A stretch of 64,000 nt of DNA from Pseudonocardia sp. 73-21 (GCF_001899645.1 NZ_MKVV01000014.1:82883-146882), one strand, 5' to 3'; positions 41,169 to 50,338 are shown, numbered from the stretch's first letter. Notes: a model not told the origin generated them from the sequence alone. Made by a program: numbers and translations.

Positions 41169-42800
41169 GTGGCCGATCACCCCGACCTCGGCGTCCCCGG
41201 GTTGACCAACGCCGTCGAGATCGGGCGCGGCGGCTTCGGCACCGTCTACTCCGCCGACGAGCCGGAGTTCGGCCGCGCGGTCGCCGTCAAGGTGCTGCGG
41301 GAGCGCCTGGGCGGTGACGACGTGCGCCGCGCGTTCGCGCGCGAGTGCCAGGCGATGGGGTCGCTGTCGGGCCACCCCAACATCGTCGGGGTCCACCGCG
41401 GCGGGGCCACCACGGCCGGGCACCCCTACATCGTGATGGACGTCATGACGGGCGGGTCGCTCGCCGACCGGCTCGAGCGCGACGGGCCGCTGCCCTGGGC
41501 GGAGGTGCTCGACCGCGCGGTGTCGGTGGCCGGCGCCCTGGAGACGGCGCACCGCGCGGGCGTGCTGCACCTCGACCTCAAGCCCGCCAACCTCTTCGTC
41601 TCCCGCTACGGCGAGACCACGCTCGGCGACTTCGGGATCTCCCGGATGCCCGGCGTCACGTCCAGCGTCGAGGGCCGGGTGCGCGCCAGCGCCGCCTACG
41701 CCGCTCCGGAACGGCTGCTCGACGGGGTCGCGTCGGTCGGCACCGACCTCTACGGCCTGGGGGCCACGCTGTTCGCGCTGCTCACCGGCCGTCCCGCGTT
41801 CGTCGGCGCGTCGGACGAGGACGCGGTGGCCACCGTGGCGCGCGTGGTCCGCGACCCGCTGCCCGACCTGCGCGCGCGGGGCATCCCCGACCCGGTCGCC
41901 CTCATCGTGGAACGGTTGATGGCCAAGGCCCCCGAGGGCCGGTTCGGCTCCGCCGCCGAGGTGATCGGTGAGCTGCAGCGGGCGCAGCACGTCACCGGGC
42001 GGCCGGTGACCCGCGCGGTCGTCGAGGGCGCCGACCCGCGCCACGGCGACACCGCCACCAGGGCCGCGCCCCCGGTCGCCCCTCCGCCGCGCCCCGTGGT
42101 GCAGAGCCTCGCCCCGCCGCCCGAGTACGCGCCGGTCACCTCCCACGGGCCGGTGTTCCCGCCCCTGCCGCCCTCGCCGCTGCCCCGCGGCGGCACGATG
42201 GTCGCCACGCCGCTGCCCCCGCCCCCGCGTCCGTCCCGGCGGCCGCTGGTGCTCGCACTGGTGGCCGCGGTGGTCGTGGTCGCGCTGGGCGTCACCGGCG
42301 GGGTGTTCCTGCTCGACCGGCGCACGACGAACGGGGGCACGTCCACCCCCACGTTCGATGCCGCGGCCACCACGGCACCGCCGGCCCCGACCACCGCGGC
42401 GGCCGCCGGCCTCGTCGCCCTCGCGCCCGGGATCACCCACCCGGCCACCGACGAGGTGCGGGCCGTGCTCGCCGGCTACGTCTCCGGCATCGACGACAAG
42501 CGCTACGCCGACGCGTTCGCCTACTTCAGCCCCGCCTCGGACCCGGCCAGGGGCGGGTTGGCGAAGTGGACGCACGGCCAGTCCACCACCGCCATCAGGG
42601 ACCCGGTGATCACGGCCGTCCGCGACACGGGAGCCGACCGCGTCGAGGTGGACATGACGTTCACCAGCACCCAGGACGCGACGTACGGCCCGAGTGGGCA
42701 GACCTGCACGAACTGGCGGCTCGCCTACGACATGCAGGGCCCGGGCCCCGGCTGGCTGATCCGCCGCGCCCGCACGCTCGCGCCTCCCGCGGCCTGCTGA
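41169..42800 (+). CDS. Ser/Thr protein kinase, PknB-like, single-span
   Basis: The 543-residue kinase has the glycine loop [14 protein letters not shown] near 17, the ATP Lys in [14 protein letters not shown] near 40, the catalytic loop [14 protein letters not shown] near 137, the DFG motif [12 protein letters not shown] near 157 and an APE-like [10 protein letters not shown]. The usual HRD is HLD, so it lacks the RD arginine. After the kinase domain (to about 265) comes a Pro-rich linker, one membrane helix ([20 protein letters not shown] near 360) and an extracellular domain of about 150 residues with two cysteines ([11 protein letters not shown] and the final PPAAC). It likely senses an envelope signal. 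Confidence 0.93.
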   Translation: MADHPDLGVPGLTNAVEIGRGGFGTVYSADEPEFGRAVAVKVLRERLGGDDVRRAFARECQAMGSLSGHPNIVGVHRGGATTAGHPYIVMDVMTGGSLADRLERDGPLPWAEVLDRAVSVAGALETAHRAGVLHLDLKPANLFVSRYGETTLGDFGISRMPGVTSSVEGRVRASAAYAAPERLLDGVASVGTDLYGLGATLFALLTGRPAFVGASDEDAVATVARVVRDPLPDLRARGIPDPVALIVERLMAKAPEGRFGSAAEVIGELQRAQHVTGRPVTRAVVEGADPRHGDTATRAAPPVAPPPRPVVQSLAPPPEYAPVTSHGPVFPPLPPSPLPRGGTMVATPLPPPPRPSRRPLVLALVAAVVVVALGVTGGVFLLDRRTTNGGTSTPTFDAAATTAPPAPTTAAAAGLVALAPGITHPATDEVRAVLAGYVSGIDDKRYADAFAYFSPASDPARGGLAKWTHGQSTTAIRDPVITAVRDTGADRVEVDMTFTSTQDATYGPSGQTCTNWRLAYDMQGPGPGWLIRRARTLAPPAAC

Positions 42801-43615
42801 GCACCCCGTGCCGCAGCCACCGTGTTCCGGATCAACCAGACATCCGTGACGGGCCCGATGCCGCCCGGCACCGGCGTCACGGCGCGGGCGATGGGCGCGA
42901 CGGCCTCGGTGTCCACGCCGCCGACAAGGTGGATCTGGCCGTCGGCGCCGGTCACCGGGTTGATGCCGACGTCGAGCACGACGACTCCGGGAGCGACGTG
43001 CTCGGCGCCGATCAGCCCGGTACGCCCGCGGCGACGACCAGCACGTCGGCGCTCCGCGACAGCTCGGCCAGGCGGCCGGTGCGGCTGGCCCACTCGTCGC
43101 ACGACAGCACCGTGGCCTGCCGGGCGAACGCCAGCGCGACGGCGGGCCTGCCGACGTTGTTGGAGCGCCCGACCACCGCGATCGTGGAGCGGCGGTAGAA
43201 CGCGGTGCGGTCCTCGCCGACCTCGTCGAGCCAGCCGTCGAGGACGTGGAACACCGCAGCCGGGGTGGACGGCACGAACCGCGGCGTGCCCAGCGCGAGC
43301 AGGCCGGCGTTCTCCGGGTGCACGGACTCGATGTCGGTGGCGGGGTCCAGCGCCCGGAAGACCGCGCCCTCGTCGATGTGGGACCCGTTCCACGGACTCC
43401 TGGTCGGCGGACGCGTCGAGGACGTAGTGGCGGTACGCGACGCCCAGCTCCGCGGCGACCCGGCGCAGCCGGTGCTCGTAGGCCCTCGCCGCGTAGTCGT
43501 CGCCGACCAGCACGGTGGCCAGGCCGCAGGGCCCGTCGAGCTCGGCCAGCTCGGCGCGGACCTCGTCCTTGAGCCGCTTGGCGACGGCACGGCCGTCGAC
43601 GAGGTGGGCCGTCAT
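42725..43615 (-). pseudogene. FolD-like methylene-THF dehydrogenase/cyclohydrolase, broken
   Basis: Three segments in two frames add up to a FolD homologue. The first frame runs from ATG 43615 through [20 protein letters not shown] to DASADQESV; the second carries [31 protein letters not shown] and [19 protein letters not shown]; the first frame returns with [20 protein letters not shown] and [20 protein letters not shown]. At the first switch (about 43385) some 30-45 family residues are missing; at the second (about 43010) one base is missing. The catalytic Lys of the Y-x-x-x-K motif is also replaced (YEHRL). Its ATG overlaps the fchA stop. The product cannot be a normal FolD. It converges with the kinase gene. 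Confidence 0.85.
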
Positions 43616-44241
43616 TCCGCGTTCTCCGCGACCGGTGCCGGGACGGTGGTCGGCGAGATCCGATCGGCCCGGTCCTGCGCGGCGGCGGCGTACGCCCGCG
43701 CGCGGTCGGTCCGCGGATCCGCGCCGACGTTGACGGCCACGAGCTCCGCGGCCGTCCGCGCGGCGGCCCCGGCCAGCAGCACCGCGGCGACGGCGTCCCC
43801 GCGCAGGTTCGGGTTGCCCCCGTCCACCAGCGGCACGGCCAGGTCCGACACCGCCGCGGCGAGCGCGGCGATCTCCCCCGGGACGGCGGCGGCCCCGTCG
43901 CGCGCGGACTCGACGGCGCAGGCCCGGCCCGGGTCGTCACGCGGGAGGCGCAGCGCGGCCAGGAACGCCGCGTAGGCCGTCGCGTCGGCGTCGGCCAGCA
44001 CGGCGGCCCGCTCCCGCAACCCGTCCGCCTCGCCGACGACGGACCGCCGCCCGTCGGCGCCCGGCTCCCCGGCCCCGACGTCACCGTCCGGGAGCGCGAA
44101 CCGCGCGGCCATGCCCGTCAGCGCCGCGGCGAGGGCGGTGGCCACCGCGGCGACCGCTCCGCCCCCGGGCGCGGACGTCCGCGCCGCCACGGCGCCGAGC
44201 AGCTCACGCACGCTCAGGTCGAGAATCGATGCCTCCGGCAT
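43612..44241 (-). CDS. Formiminotransferase-cyclodeaminase/methenyl-THF cyclohydrolase family protein
   Basis: The 209-residue protein matches the FTCD C-terminal/FchA family: [20 protein letters not shown] near 10, [20 protein letters not shown], then [39 protein letters not shown] and [20 protein letters not shown] near 150. These enzymes convert formimino- or methenyl-tetrahydrofolate. It starts at ATG 44241 with GGAGGAG 4 bases upstream; ATG 44274 is an unlikely alternative. Its stop overlaps the broken folD start, so the pair formed a C1-folate unit. It follows cysG by 57 bp and may be transcribed from the cobH operon. Confidence 0.88.
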   Translation of the reverse strand: MPEASILDLSVRELLGAVAARTSAPGGGAVAAVATALAAALTGMAARFALPDGDVGAGEPGADGRRSVVGEADGLRERAAVLADADATAYAAFLAALRLPRDDPGRACAVESARDGAAAVPGEIAALAAAVSDLAVPLVDGGNPNLRGDAVAAVLLAGAAARTAAELVAVNVGADPRTDRARAYAAAAQDRADRISPTTVPAPVAENAE

Positions 44242-44298
44242 CCGGCTCCTCCGGTCGGTGATCGTCGCCCGCACGCCCCGTTCGCGTCCGGGCGCACG

Positions 44299-45513
44299 TC
44301 AGGTGGCGCTCGCGGGGATCTCCAACCCTGCCACCCGGCCCACGACGATGATCGCGGGCGGGCTGATCTCGTGCTCGCGCACCACGTCCGCCACGGTGGC
44401 GAGCGTGGCGCGGACGCTGCGCTGGATGCGCATGGTGCCGTCCTGGACCACGGCGACGGGGGTGTCGGCGGGGCGGCCGCCGTCCATCAGGGCGGTGGCG
44501 AACGCTCCCACCCGCTCCACGGCCATCAGCAGCACGACGGTGCCGCGCAGGCGGCCCAGCGCCGGCCAGTCCACGAGCGAGCGGGGGTCGTCGGGCGCGA
44601 CGTGGCCGGAGACGACGACGATCTCGTGCGCCACGCCGCGGTGCGACACGGGCACGTCGGCGACGGCCGGCGCGGCGAACGCGCTGGTCACCCCGGGGAC
44701 GACGGTGACCGCGACGCCCGCTTCCGCGCACGCCTGCACCTCCTCGAACCCGCGCCCGAACACGTACGGGTCGCCGCCCTTGAGGCGCACCACGAACTTC
44801 CCGGCGCGCGCGTGCTCGATGAGCAGCTCGTTGATCCGGGCCTGGTTCATCGCCCGCCCGTAGGGGATCTTGGACGCGTCGACGACCTCGACGTGCGGGC
44901 CGAGCTGGTCGAGCAGGTCGCGCGGCCCGAGCCGGTCGGTGACCACGACGTCGGCGCGGGCGAGCAGCCGCCGGCCGCGCACGGTGATCAGCTCGGGGTC
45001 GCCCGGGCCGCCCCCGACGAGCGCGACCCCGGGGTGGGCCGCCTCGGCGGAGTCGTCGACGAGCCCGGTCTGCAGGGCCTCGACGAGCGCGGTGCGCACC
45101 GCGGCGGAGCGGCGGGGCCGGCGACCGGCGAGCACCCCGACGGTGAGCCCGTCGTGGTGGCCGACGGCGGGCGTCACCGCGCTGCCCTCGGGGGCCTCGT
45201 CGGCACGCACGCAGAAGACCCGTGCCCGCTCGGCCTCGGCGCCGACCGCGGCGTTGACGGCCGGGGAGTCGGTGCAGGCGATCGCGTACCAGGCGCCGTC
45301 GAGGTCGCCGTCGGTGTAGGCGCGGGCGGTCCAGGTGAGCTCGCGTGCGGTGGCCATGCCCTCCACGGCCGGGGTCACGTCGGGCGCCACGACCTCGACG
45401 TCCGCGCCCGCGGCGAGCAGCCCGGTGAGCCGGCGTTGCGCGACCGTGCCGCCGCCGACGACCACGACGCGGCGGCCGACGAGGTCCAGGCCGACGAGAT
45501 ACGGATCAGGCAT
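44299..45513 (-). CDS. cysG: Siroheme synthase-type CysG: precorrin-2 dehydrogenase plus uroporphyrinogen-III methyltransferase
   Basis: The 404-residue protein fuses two domains. Residues 1-150 are the CysG N-terminal NAD-dependent dehydrogenase/chelatase module (VVVVGGGTVAQRRLTGLLAA near 16). Residues 160-404 are the SAM uroporphyrinogen-III C-methyltransferase (VALVGGGPGDPELITVRGRR, then RLKGGDPYVFGRGFEEVQ, and VVPGVTSAFAAPAVADVPVS). The methyltransferase produces precorrin-2, the last common precursor of siroheme and cobalamin, and the N-terminal half can divert it to siroheme. It overlaps the cbiX stop by 8 bases and belongs to the cobH-cbiX-cysG operon. The helical dimerisation segment between domains is shorter than in enterobacterial CysG (457 residues). 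Confidence 0.93.
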   Translation of the reverse strand: MPDPYLVGLDLVGRRVVVVGGGTVAQRRLTGLLAAGADVEVVAPDVTPAVEGMATARELTWTARAYTDGDLDGAWYAIACTDSPAVNAAVGAEAERARVFCVRADEAPEGSAVTPAVGHHDGLTVGVLAGRRPRRSAAVRTALVEALQTGLVDDSAEAAHPGVALVGGGPGDPELITVRGRRLLARADVVVTDRLGPRDLLDQLGPHVEVVDASKIPYGRAMNQARINELLIEHARAGKFVVRLKGGDPYVFGRGFEEVQACAEAGVAVTVVPGVTSAFAAPAVADVPVSHRGVAHEIVVVSGHVAPDDPRSLVDWPALGRLRGTVVLLMAVERVGAFATALMDGGRPADTPVAVVQDGTMRIQRSVRATLATVADVVREHEISPPAIIVVGRVAGLEIPASAT

Positions 45514-46399
45514 GGGCGTGACCGTGGCCGCGCCCGTGCCCGTGCCCGTGGGCAGGGTCATCCGGGTGGTGGTGCGGGGTCTGCGGGGCGCCGAGCTTGT
45601 CCTCGAACCCGGGCAGCAGCACGCGGTAGGCGCAGGTGTCGCAGTTCATCCGGATGTCGCCGTGCAGCGCCTCCCGGTAGCGCTCGACGACGAGCCCGGC
45701 CAGCGCGTCGGTGTCGCCGAGGTAGCCGGCGGTGCGGACATCGACGTCGTCGTGCGACGCGCCGAACGCGTTCGCCTGGTCGACGACCCGGCGCGGCAGC
45801 ACGCCGTCGAAGAGGAAGTACGGGGCCACGACCACCCGGGTCGCGCCCAGAGCGCGGCAGCGCGCCAGGCCCGTCGTGACGTCGGGGCGGGCGAGCGAGA
45901 CGAACGCGGGCTCGACGAAGTCGTAGCCGCGGCCCTCCTGCAGCAGCCGCGCGACCTTGCAGACCTCGGCGTTGGCGTCCGGGTCGGTGGAGCCGCGCCC
46001 GACCAGCAGCACCGCGGTGCCCTCCGCCGGCGCGACCTCCGCGATGCGGGTCGCGAGGATCTCCTGCAGCACCGGGTGCGGTCCGAGCGGGCGGCCGAAG
46101 ACGTAGGAGGTGCCCGGCCCGCGGCGCACCTCGCGCTCCAGCGCGGCGGGGATGTCGCCCTTCGCGTGCCCGGCCCCGACCAGCACCATCGGGACGGCGG
46201 CGCGGTGGGTGTGGCCGCGCCCGGTCAGCCGCTCCCAGGCCTCGTGCACCGTGGGCTGCGACAGCTCGATGAACCCGCCGTCGACGTCGACGTCCTCCGC
46301 GGCGAGCAGGCGCCGCAGCCGGTCGGTGAAGGCGACGAACTCGGCCACCCCCGCCGCGTCGACGGTGCCGTGGCCGGCGAGCATGAGAGGGGGGTTCAC
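45506..46399 (-). CDS. cbiX: Sirohydrochlorin chelatase CbiX-family, two domains, His-rich tail
   Basis: The 297-residue protein has the CbiX/SirB fold twice. The first half has PPLMLAGHGTVDAAGVAEF and VPMVLVGAGHAKGDIPAAL (metal-binding His residues in AGHG and GAGH). The second half has TAVLLVGRGSTDPDANAEVC, then RVVVAPYFLFDGVLPRRVV. A CDTC pair near residue 260 and a C-terminal run of His and Gly (PDDPAHGHGHGRGHGHAHA) add metal-binding capacity. It inserts Co or Fe into sirohydrochlorin. GTG 46399 overlaps the cobH stop (GTGA). In an operon with cysG it may serve siroheme, or early cobalt insertion, while CobN handles late insertion. Confidence 0.93.
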   Translation of the reverse strand: MNPPLMLAGHGTVDAAGVAEFVAFTDRLRRLLAAEDVDVDGGFIELSQPTVHEAWERLTGRGHTHRAAVPMVLVGAGHAKGDIPAALEREVRRGPGTSYVFGRPLGPHPVLQEILATRIAEVAPAEGTAVLLVGRGSTDPDANAEVCKVARLLQEGRGYDFVEPAFVSLARPDVTTGLARCRALGATRVVVAPYFLFDGVLPRRVVDQANAFGASHDDVDVRTAGYLGDTDALAGLVVERYREALHGDIRMNCDTCAYRVLLPGFEDKLGAPQTPHHHPDDPAHGHGHGRGHGHAHA

Positions 46400-46971
46400 G
46401 GGTTTTCCTCGCTGTAGAGCAGGGCGTTGGCGGCGGCGGCCGCCGCGGCGGCCCCCCCGCGTTCGGAACGGTTGGAGACGGCCGGCAGGCCCGAGGCCCG
46501 CAGGGCGGCCTTGGCGGCGACGGAACCGACGAAGCCGACGGGGAGGCCGATCACCAGCGGTGTCGTGACACCACACCGGATCAGCTCGACGAGAGCCGTG
46601 GGGGCGTTGCCGACCACCCAGACGGCGCCGTCGGGATGTGCTGCGGCGGCCGCGCGGATGCCGGCGGCGGAGCGGGTGAGGCCGTCGACCGCCTCGGCCA
46701 GGTCGAGCGCGACGATCGTGGGCCGGCTGGTGATCCCGACCGCCACCATCCGCACGTCGGTGATCAGCGGCGCCCCCGCCCGCAGCGCGGCCCGGCCGGC
46801 GCGCAGGGCGTCCTCGTCGCAGACGAGGTCGCCGGCCCAGCTCGGGTCGGCGCTGGTGTGCACCACGCGCTCGACGACGGCGCGCGTCAACGGGGGTAGG
46901 TCGGTGGTGTCGAGCCGCGTACGCAGGATCGCGTAGGACTCGATCTCGATGGGGTGCACGCTCGTGCGCAC
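46396..46971 (-). CDS. cobH: Precorrin-8X methylmutase
   Basis: The 191-residue enzyme moves the C11 methyl to C12, making hydrogenobyrinate. Family segments are HPIEIESYAILRTRLDTTDL at residues 6-25, RAVVERVVHTSADPSWAGDL near 30 with the likely catalytic His38, GAPLITDVRMVAVGI near 68 and VVGNAPTALVELIRCG near 121, then GLPVGFVGSVAAKAALRASG. The segment ending AAAAAAAANALLYSEENP is normal for the family. GTG 46971 has AGGAG upstream and is the first gene after the second cobalamin riboswitch. Confidence 0.95.
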   Translation of the reverse strand: MRTSVHPIEIESYAILRTRLDTTDLPPLTRAVVERVVHTSADPSWAGDLVCDEDALRAGRAALRAGAPLITDVRMVAVGITSRPTIVALDLAEAVDGLTRSAAGIRAAAAAHPDGAVWVVGNAPTALVELIRCGVTTPLVIGLPVGFVGSVAAKAALRASGLPAVSNRSERGGAAAAAAAANALLYSEENP

Positions 46972-47021
46972 GCTCTCTCCTGCCCGGGTGTCCTCGCCCG
47001 GAGTGGGGACGCTGGTCAACG

Positions 47022-47101
47022 GGCGACGCGAGGTCTGGCTCCCCCGTGCGGGGTCACAGTGGCGGGACCGCCCCGGAGTCACACCGGGTTCCCGCGTAGC
47101 C
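47022..47101 (-). promoter_or_regulatory. Cobalamin riboswitch upstream of cobH
   Basis: On the minus strand the region reads GGGAACCCGGTGTGACTCC, then GGGCGGTCCCGCCACTG and a diverged B12 box GAGCCAGACCTCGC. Closing arms GGCTACGCG and CGCGTCGCC can pair with one mismatch on each side. About 50 bases lie between it and the cobH start, including an SD (GGCAGGAGAG). It should repress cobH-cbiX-cysG when adenosylcobalamin is plentiful. The adjoining 283 bp (47102-47384) contain no gene that I can support. Confidence 0.88.
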
Positions 47102-47384
47102 GATCGGAGCGAGCATAACCTGCGCGGACACGCGGTACCCCGGCCCGCGACCGACCTCACCCGCGCCGATGATCAGCGCGAGCCGCACGGTGTGGTCCTG
47201 CTCAGGGCGTCGAGGTGCGACACACGGCGATCGTGGGAGCCGGCCGCGACCATGATCGGCGCCGGTCGCACGGGACCGCCCGACGAGGGCAGTGCCGTAC
47301 GACCGGCGGCGATCACCCCTCCCGCCTCGGTCACCTCGGGCAGGGCCACGGGCTCCTCGCGCCGTGGTGGCGGACCACCTCCGG

Positions 47385-49163
47385 TCAGGCCCAGCGGTAT
47401 CCCCGCGGCGTGACCATCCGCCCCCCCACCATCCGCGTGGCGCTGGAGCCGACCACCACCGTCGTCAGCATGTCGACCTCGGTCGGGTCGAACTCCGACA
47501 GCGGTTTGCACCACACCCGCTGCCCCGGCCGCCCCGACTGGCGGACGGCACCGACCGGGGTGTCGGCCGGGCGGTGCTCGCGGAACACGTCCAGCACGGC
47601 GCCCAGCTGCCAGTGCCGGTCGCGGCTGCGGGGGTTGTAGAAGCACGTGACGAAGTTGGCCGCCGCCGCGGCGGCGACGCGTTCCTGGATCACCGGCCAC
47701 GGGGTGTGCAGGTCCGACAGCGAGATCAGCACGTGGTCGTGGCCCAGCGGCGCCCCGAGCAGCGCGGCCGCCGAGAGCGCGGCGGTGACGCCCGGCACCC
47801 CGACCACGTCGATGTCGTCCCCGGCCCCCTGCAACGCGGGGCTCGCCATCGCGTAGACCCCGGCGTCCCCGGATCCGATCAGCGCCACCGCGTAGCCCTT
47901 CGCGGCCAGGGCGACGGCGTCGGCGGCGCGCTGCTCCTCGTCGCCGAGGCCGCTGACGTGCACCTCGGTGCCGGGGCGCAGCAGGTGGGCGACCTGGTCG
48001 ACGTACTGGTCGAGCCCCACCACGATCGACGCGCGGCGCAGCTCGGCATCGGCCCGCGGCACGCGCAGGTCCGCGGCCCCCGGCCCGAGCCCGACGATCG
48101 CCAGCCGCCCGCGCGGCCGGACCCGGGCCGCGGCGACGGTGACGTTGTCGCCCTTGATCTTCCCGACGACGAGCTCGCCACCGCCGAAGGACGCGGCGGA
48201 GTGCAGCGCGGCCGCCTCGGCGACACTGGGCGTGCCCACCTCGGCCCGCACCACCTCGCTCGGGTTGGGCACCTCGATCCCCGCCAGCTCGGCGGCCGGG
48301 TGGGTCAGCAGCGGGGCCGGGGCGATGGCGGCGAGGATGCCCGCCTCGTCGGCCTTGAGGTCGACGCTGGCGTAGGCACGGATCGCGCGCAGATCGAAGC
48401 CGTGCTCGGTCTCCAGCCGACGGATCGTGTCGGTGACGGCCTGCGCCGGCACTCCCCGCGCACTCCCGATCCCGACGACGAGGGTGGGCGGCACGAGCCG
48501 CGTCCCCCGCGAGTCGGCGGTTTCCCGTGCGCGAGTCGGCGGTCTCCCGTGCGCGAGTCGGCGGTTTCCCGTGCGCGAGTCGGCGGATTCCGGGGCGCGA
48601 GTCGACGGTTCCGGGGCGGTGAGTCGCTCCGACCCCGGCGTCCGGTCGGTGATGGTGATCGTGTGCCGTACCTCCCCGACCAGCGGAGGCAGTGGTGGCA
48701 GCGGGAAGCCGAGCAGGTTCTCGACGAGCGCCGCACCGTCGAGCAGGGCCGTCCCGGCCGCGGCGAGATCCCCGTCCACCTGCGCGTCGAGCAGCCCGAC
48801 CAGCTCGTCGAGGCCCGTGCTGCCCGCCGCGTCGGACGCCGTGGTGATCACCGGTTCGGCGCCGAGGACGGCGGCCACCCGCGTGGCCAGGGCGTTGGCG
48901 CCGCCCCCGTGCCCGCCCGCGAGCGCGACGGCGAAGCGGCGCGCCTCGTCGACGCACACCACGCCGGGGTCGGTGCGCTTGTCGGCGAGCAGCGGCGCGA
49001 TCAGCCGCACCGTCGCCCCGGTGGCCAGGAAGAACACGACGCCGTCGAGGTCGGGCCACAGGGTCGGCAGCGCGTCGAGCGGGTGCGTCGTGGCGCCGAG
49101 CGCGGCCCCCACCTCGGCGGCAGCGCGGCGGCCGGCGTCGGTGACGGCGAAGAGTGCTAGCAA
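47385..49163 (-). CDS. cobJ: CbiG-CobJ fusion: cobalt-precorrin-5A hydrolase-like plus precorrin-3B C17-methyltransferase
   Basis: The 592-residue protein joins CbiG and CobJ. The CbiG N-terminal domain shows GVVFFLATGATVRLIAPLLA and GGHGGGANALATRVAAVLGA; the CbiG C-terminal domain is LVVGIGSARGVPAQAVTDTI near 230. CobJ follows from about 345: RLAIVGLGPGAADLRVPRAD, GLDQYVDQVAHLLRPGTEV, ALIGSGDAGVYAMASPALQG and NFVTCFYNPRSRDRHWQL. Between the two CbiG parts lies a run coded by a 22-bp tandem repeat ([20 protein letters not shown] and onward). The best start is TTG 49163, overlapping the cobL stop by 7 bases; no ATG or GTG is available near it. CobJ adds the C17 methyl and contracts the ring. 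Confidence 0.93.
   Translation of the reverse strand: MLALFAVTDAGRRAAAEVGAALGATTHPLDALPTLWPDLDGVVFFLATGATVRLIAPLLADKRTDPGVVCVDEARRFAVALAGGHGGGANALATRVAAVLGAEPVITTASDAAGSTGLDELVGLLDAQVDGDLAAAGTALLDGAALVENLLGFPLPPLPPLVGEVRHTITITDRTPGSERLTAPEPSTRAPESADSRTGNRRLAHGRPPTRARETADSRGTRLVPPTLVVGIGSARGVPAQAVTDTIRRLETEHGFDLRAIRAYASVDLKADEAGILAAIAPAPLLTHPAAELAGIEVPNPSEVVRAEVGTPSVAEAAALHSAASFGGGELVVGKIKGDNVTVAAARVRPRGRLAIVGLGPGAADLRVPRADAELRRASIVVGLDQYVDQVAHLLRPGTEVHVSGLGDEEQRAADAVALAAKGYAVALIGSGDAGVYAMASPALQGAGDDIDVVGVPGVTAALSAAALLGAPLGHDHVLISLSDLHTPWPVIQERVAAAAAANFVTCFYNPRSRDRHWQLGAVLDVFREHRPADTPVGAVRQSGRPGQRVWCKPLSEFDPTEVDMLTTVVVGSSATRMVGGRMVTPRGYRWA
48509..48618. repeat. Five 22-bp tandem repeats in frame inside cbiG-cobJ
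   Basis: On the plus strand the unit is GCGAGTCGGCGG followed by TTTCCCGTGC. Copies begin at 48509, 48531, 48553, 48575 and 48597, the last one diverged. The array is read through on the minus strand as part of the CbiG linker. A match to the same unit occurs in cobQ at 59297-59340. Confidence 0.92.
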
Positions 49164-50338
49164 CGGGTACCCCAGAGGATCGTGATCGGATTGGTGGCCG
49201 CGAGACGGACGGCCCCGTCGGGCAGCGTGGCGAGGCGGGACGCGACGACCTGCACCCCGTCCACGACGTGCCCGGCCGCGAGCAGGGCGGCACGGGTGGG
49301 GGCGATGCGGTCGAGAGCCGCGAGGGCGACGACCACCCGGTCGGCCCCCGCGACGGCGGCGACGACCTCGGGTCCTCCCCCGCCGACGAACACGGCGTCG
49401 GGGCGCGGGAGCCCGTCGAGGGCGTCCGGCGCGGCCCCGCGAACCACCCGCACGTCCACACCGTGCGCGGCGGCGTTCTCGGCCACCCGGGCGGCGTCGT
49501 CGGCCCGGCGCTCGACGGCCAGCGCCGCCGCCCCGAGCCGCGCGCACTCGACGGCGACCGAGCCCGAGCCGGCGCCGACGTCCCAGACGAGCAGCCCCGG
49601 CCGTGGGCCCAGCCGCGCGAGGACGACCGCGCGCACCTCGGCCTTCGTGACCATGCCGCCTCGGTGGGCGAACGCGTCGTCGGGCAGCGCCCAGCCCCCG
49701 TCCGGCGGGACGGGCTCGCCACCCGCGTACCAGCCGCGGCCGGGCACGGCGTCCGGGTCGCGCAGGCAGAGGACGACGCTCAGCGGGTGCCAGTCGCGGC
49801 CGGCGGCCCCGGCGGCGGGCAGCGTGGTGAGCCGCTCGTCGGGTCCGCCCAGATCCTCGGCGACGACCAGCGTGCGCGTCCACCCGTCGAGCGCGGCGCC
49901 GATCTCGGTCGGCCCCGCGCCGGGCGCGGTCAGGACGGCGGTGGCGGCGCGGGCCCGGCAGACGTTGACGGCCGGCCCGAGCGCACGGCCGTGCGCGCTG
50001 ACCACCGCGACGTCGTCCCAGGAGCGGCCGAGCCGGGCGAACGCCTGCTGCACGCTGGAGAGGGCGGGCAGCACGACCGGCACATGGCCGCGTTCGCGCA
50101 GTACCCGGACGATGCCGAAGAACCCGGGATCGCCGCTGGCCAGCAGTACGGCGCGGCGCCCGGCGAGCTTGTCCAGCGCGGGCTCGAGCGGCCCGAGCTC
50201 GACCCGCTCGGCGGCGGCCGGCACGGGTGCGGCGGCGAGGTGGCGGCGGCCGCCCGCGACGATCTCGGCACCGGTCAGCGCGTCGACGGCACCGGGCGGC
50301 AGCGGCCCGCCGTCCATGCCGACGACGGTGAGGGTCAC
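49157..50338 (-). CDS. cobL: Precorrin-6Y C5,15-methyltransferase (decarboxylating)
   Basis: The 393-residue protein has the two CobL parts. The CbiE-like N-terminal half has LTVVGMDGGPLPPGAVDALT at residues 3-22, LASGDPGFFGIVRVLRERG near 67 and VSAHGRALGPAVNVCRARAA near 115. The CbiT-like C-terminal half has FAHRGGMVTKAEVRAVVLAR near 220 and a class I SAM site LLVWDVGAGSGSVAVECARL near 245. It methylates C5 and C15 and decarboxylates the C12 acetate chain. GTG 50338 has a GGGGGGAT run upstream. Its stop lies inside the start of cbiG-cobJ. Confidence 0.95.
   Translation of the reverse strand: MTLTVVGMDGGPLPPGAVDALTGAEIVAGGRRHLAAAPVPAAAERVELGPLEPALDKLAGRRAVLLASGDPGFFGIVRVLRERGHVPVVLPALSSVQQAFARLGRSWDDVAVVSAHGRALGPAVNVCRARAATAVLTAPGAGPTEIGAALDGWTRTLVVAEDLGGPDERLTTLPAAGAAGRDWHPLSVVLCLRDPDAVPGRGWYAGGEPVPPDGGWALPDDAFAHRGGMVTKAEVRAVVLARLGPRPGLLVWDVGAGSGSVAVECARLGAAALAVERRADDAARVAENAAAHGVDVRVVRGAAPDALDGLPRPDAVFVGGGGPEVVAAVAGADRVVVALAALDRIAPTRAALLAAGHVVDGVQVVASRLATLPDGAVRLAATNPITILWGTRC

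Noticed and set aside
46980..47010. Hairpin between the second riboswitch and cobH as an intrinsic terminator
   Set aside because: CCGGG/CCCGG can pair but the stem is short and there is no T tract; more likely part of the riboswitch expression platform.
47102..47384. Possible small gene between cobH riboswitch and cbiG-cobJ
   Set aside because: Several GATC-containing words and short frames, but no start with a ribosome site and no recognisable peptide.
48509..48618. 22-bp repeats considered as CRISPR
   Set aside because: Units are directly adjacent with no unique spacers, lie inside a coding gene, and no cas genes are present.
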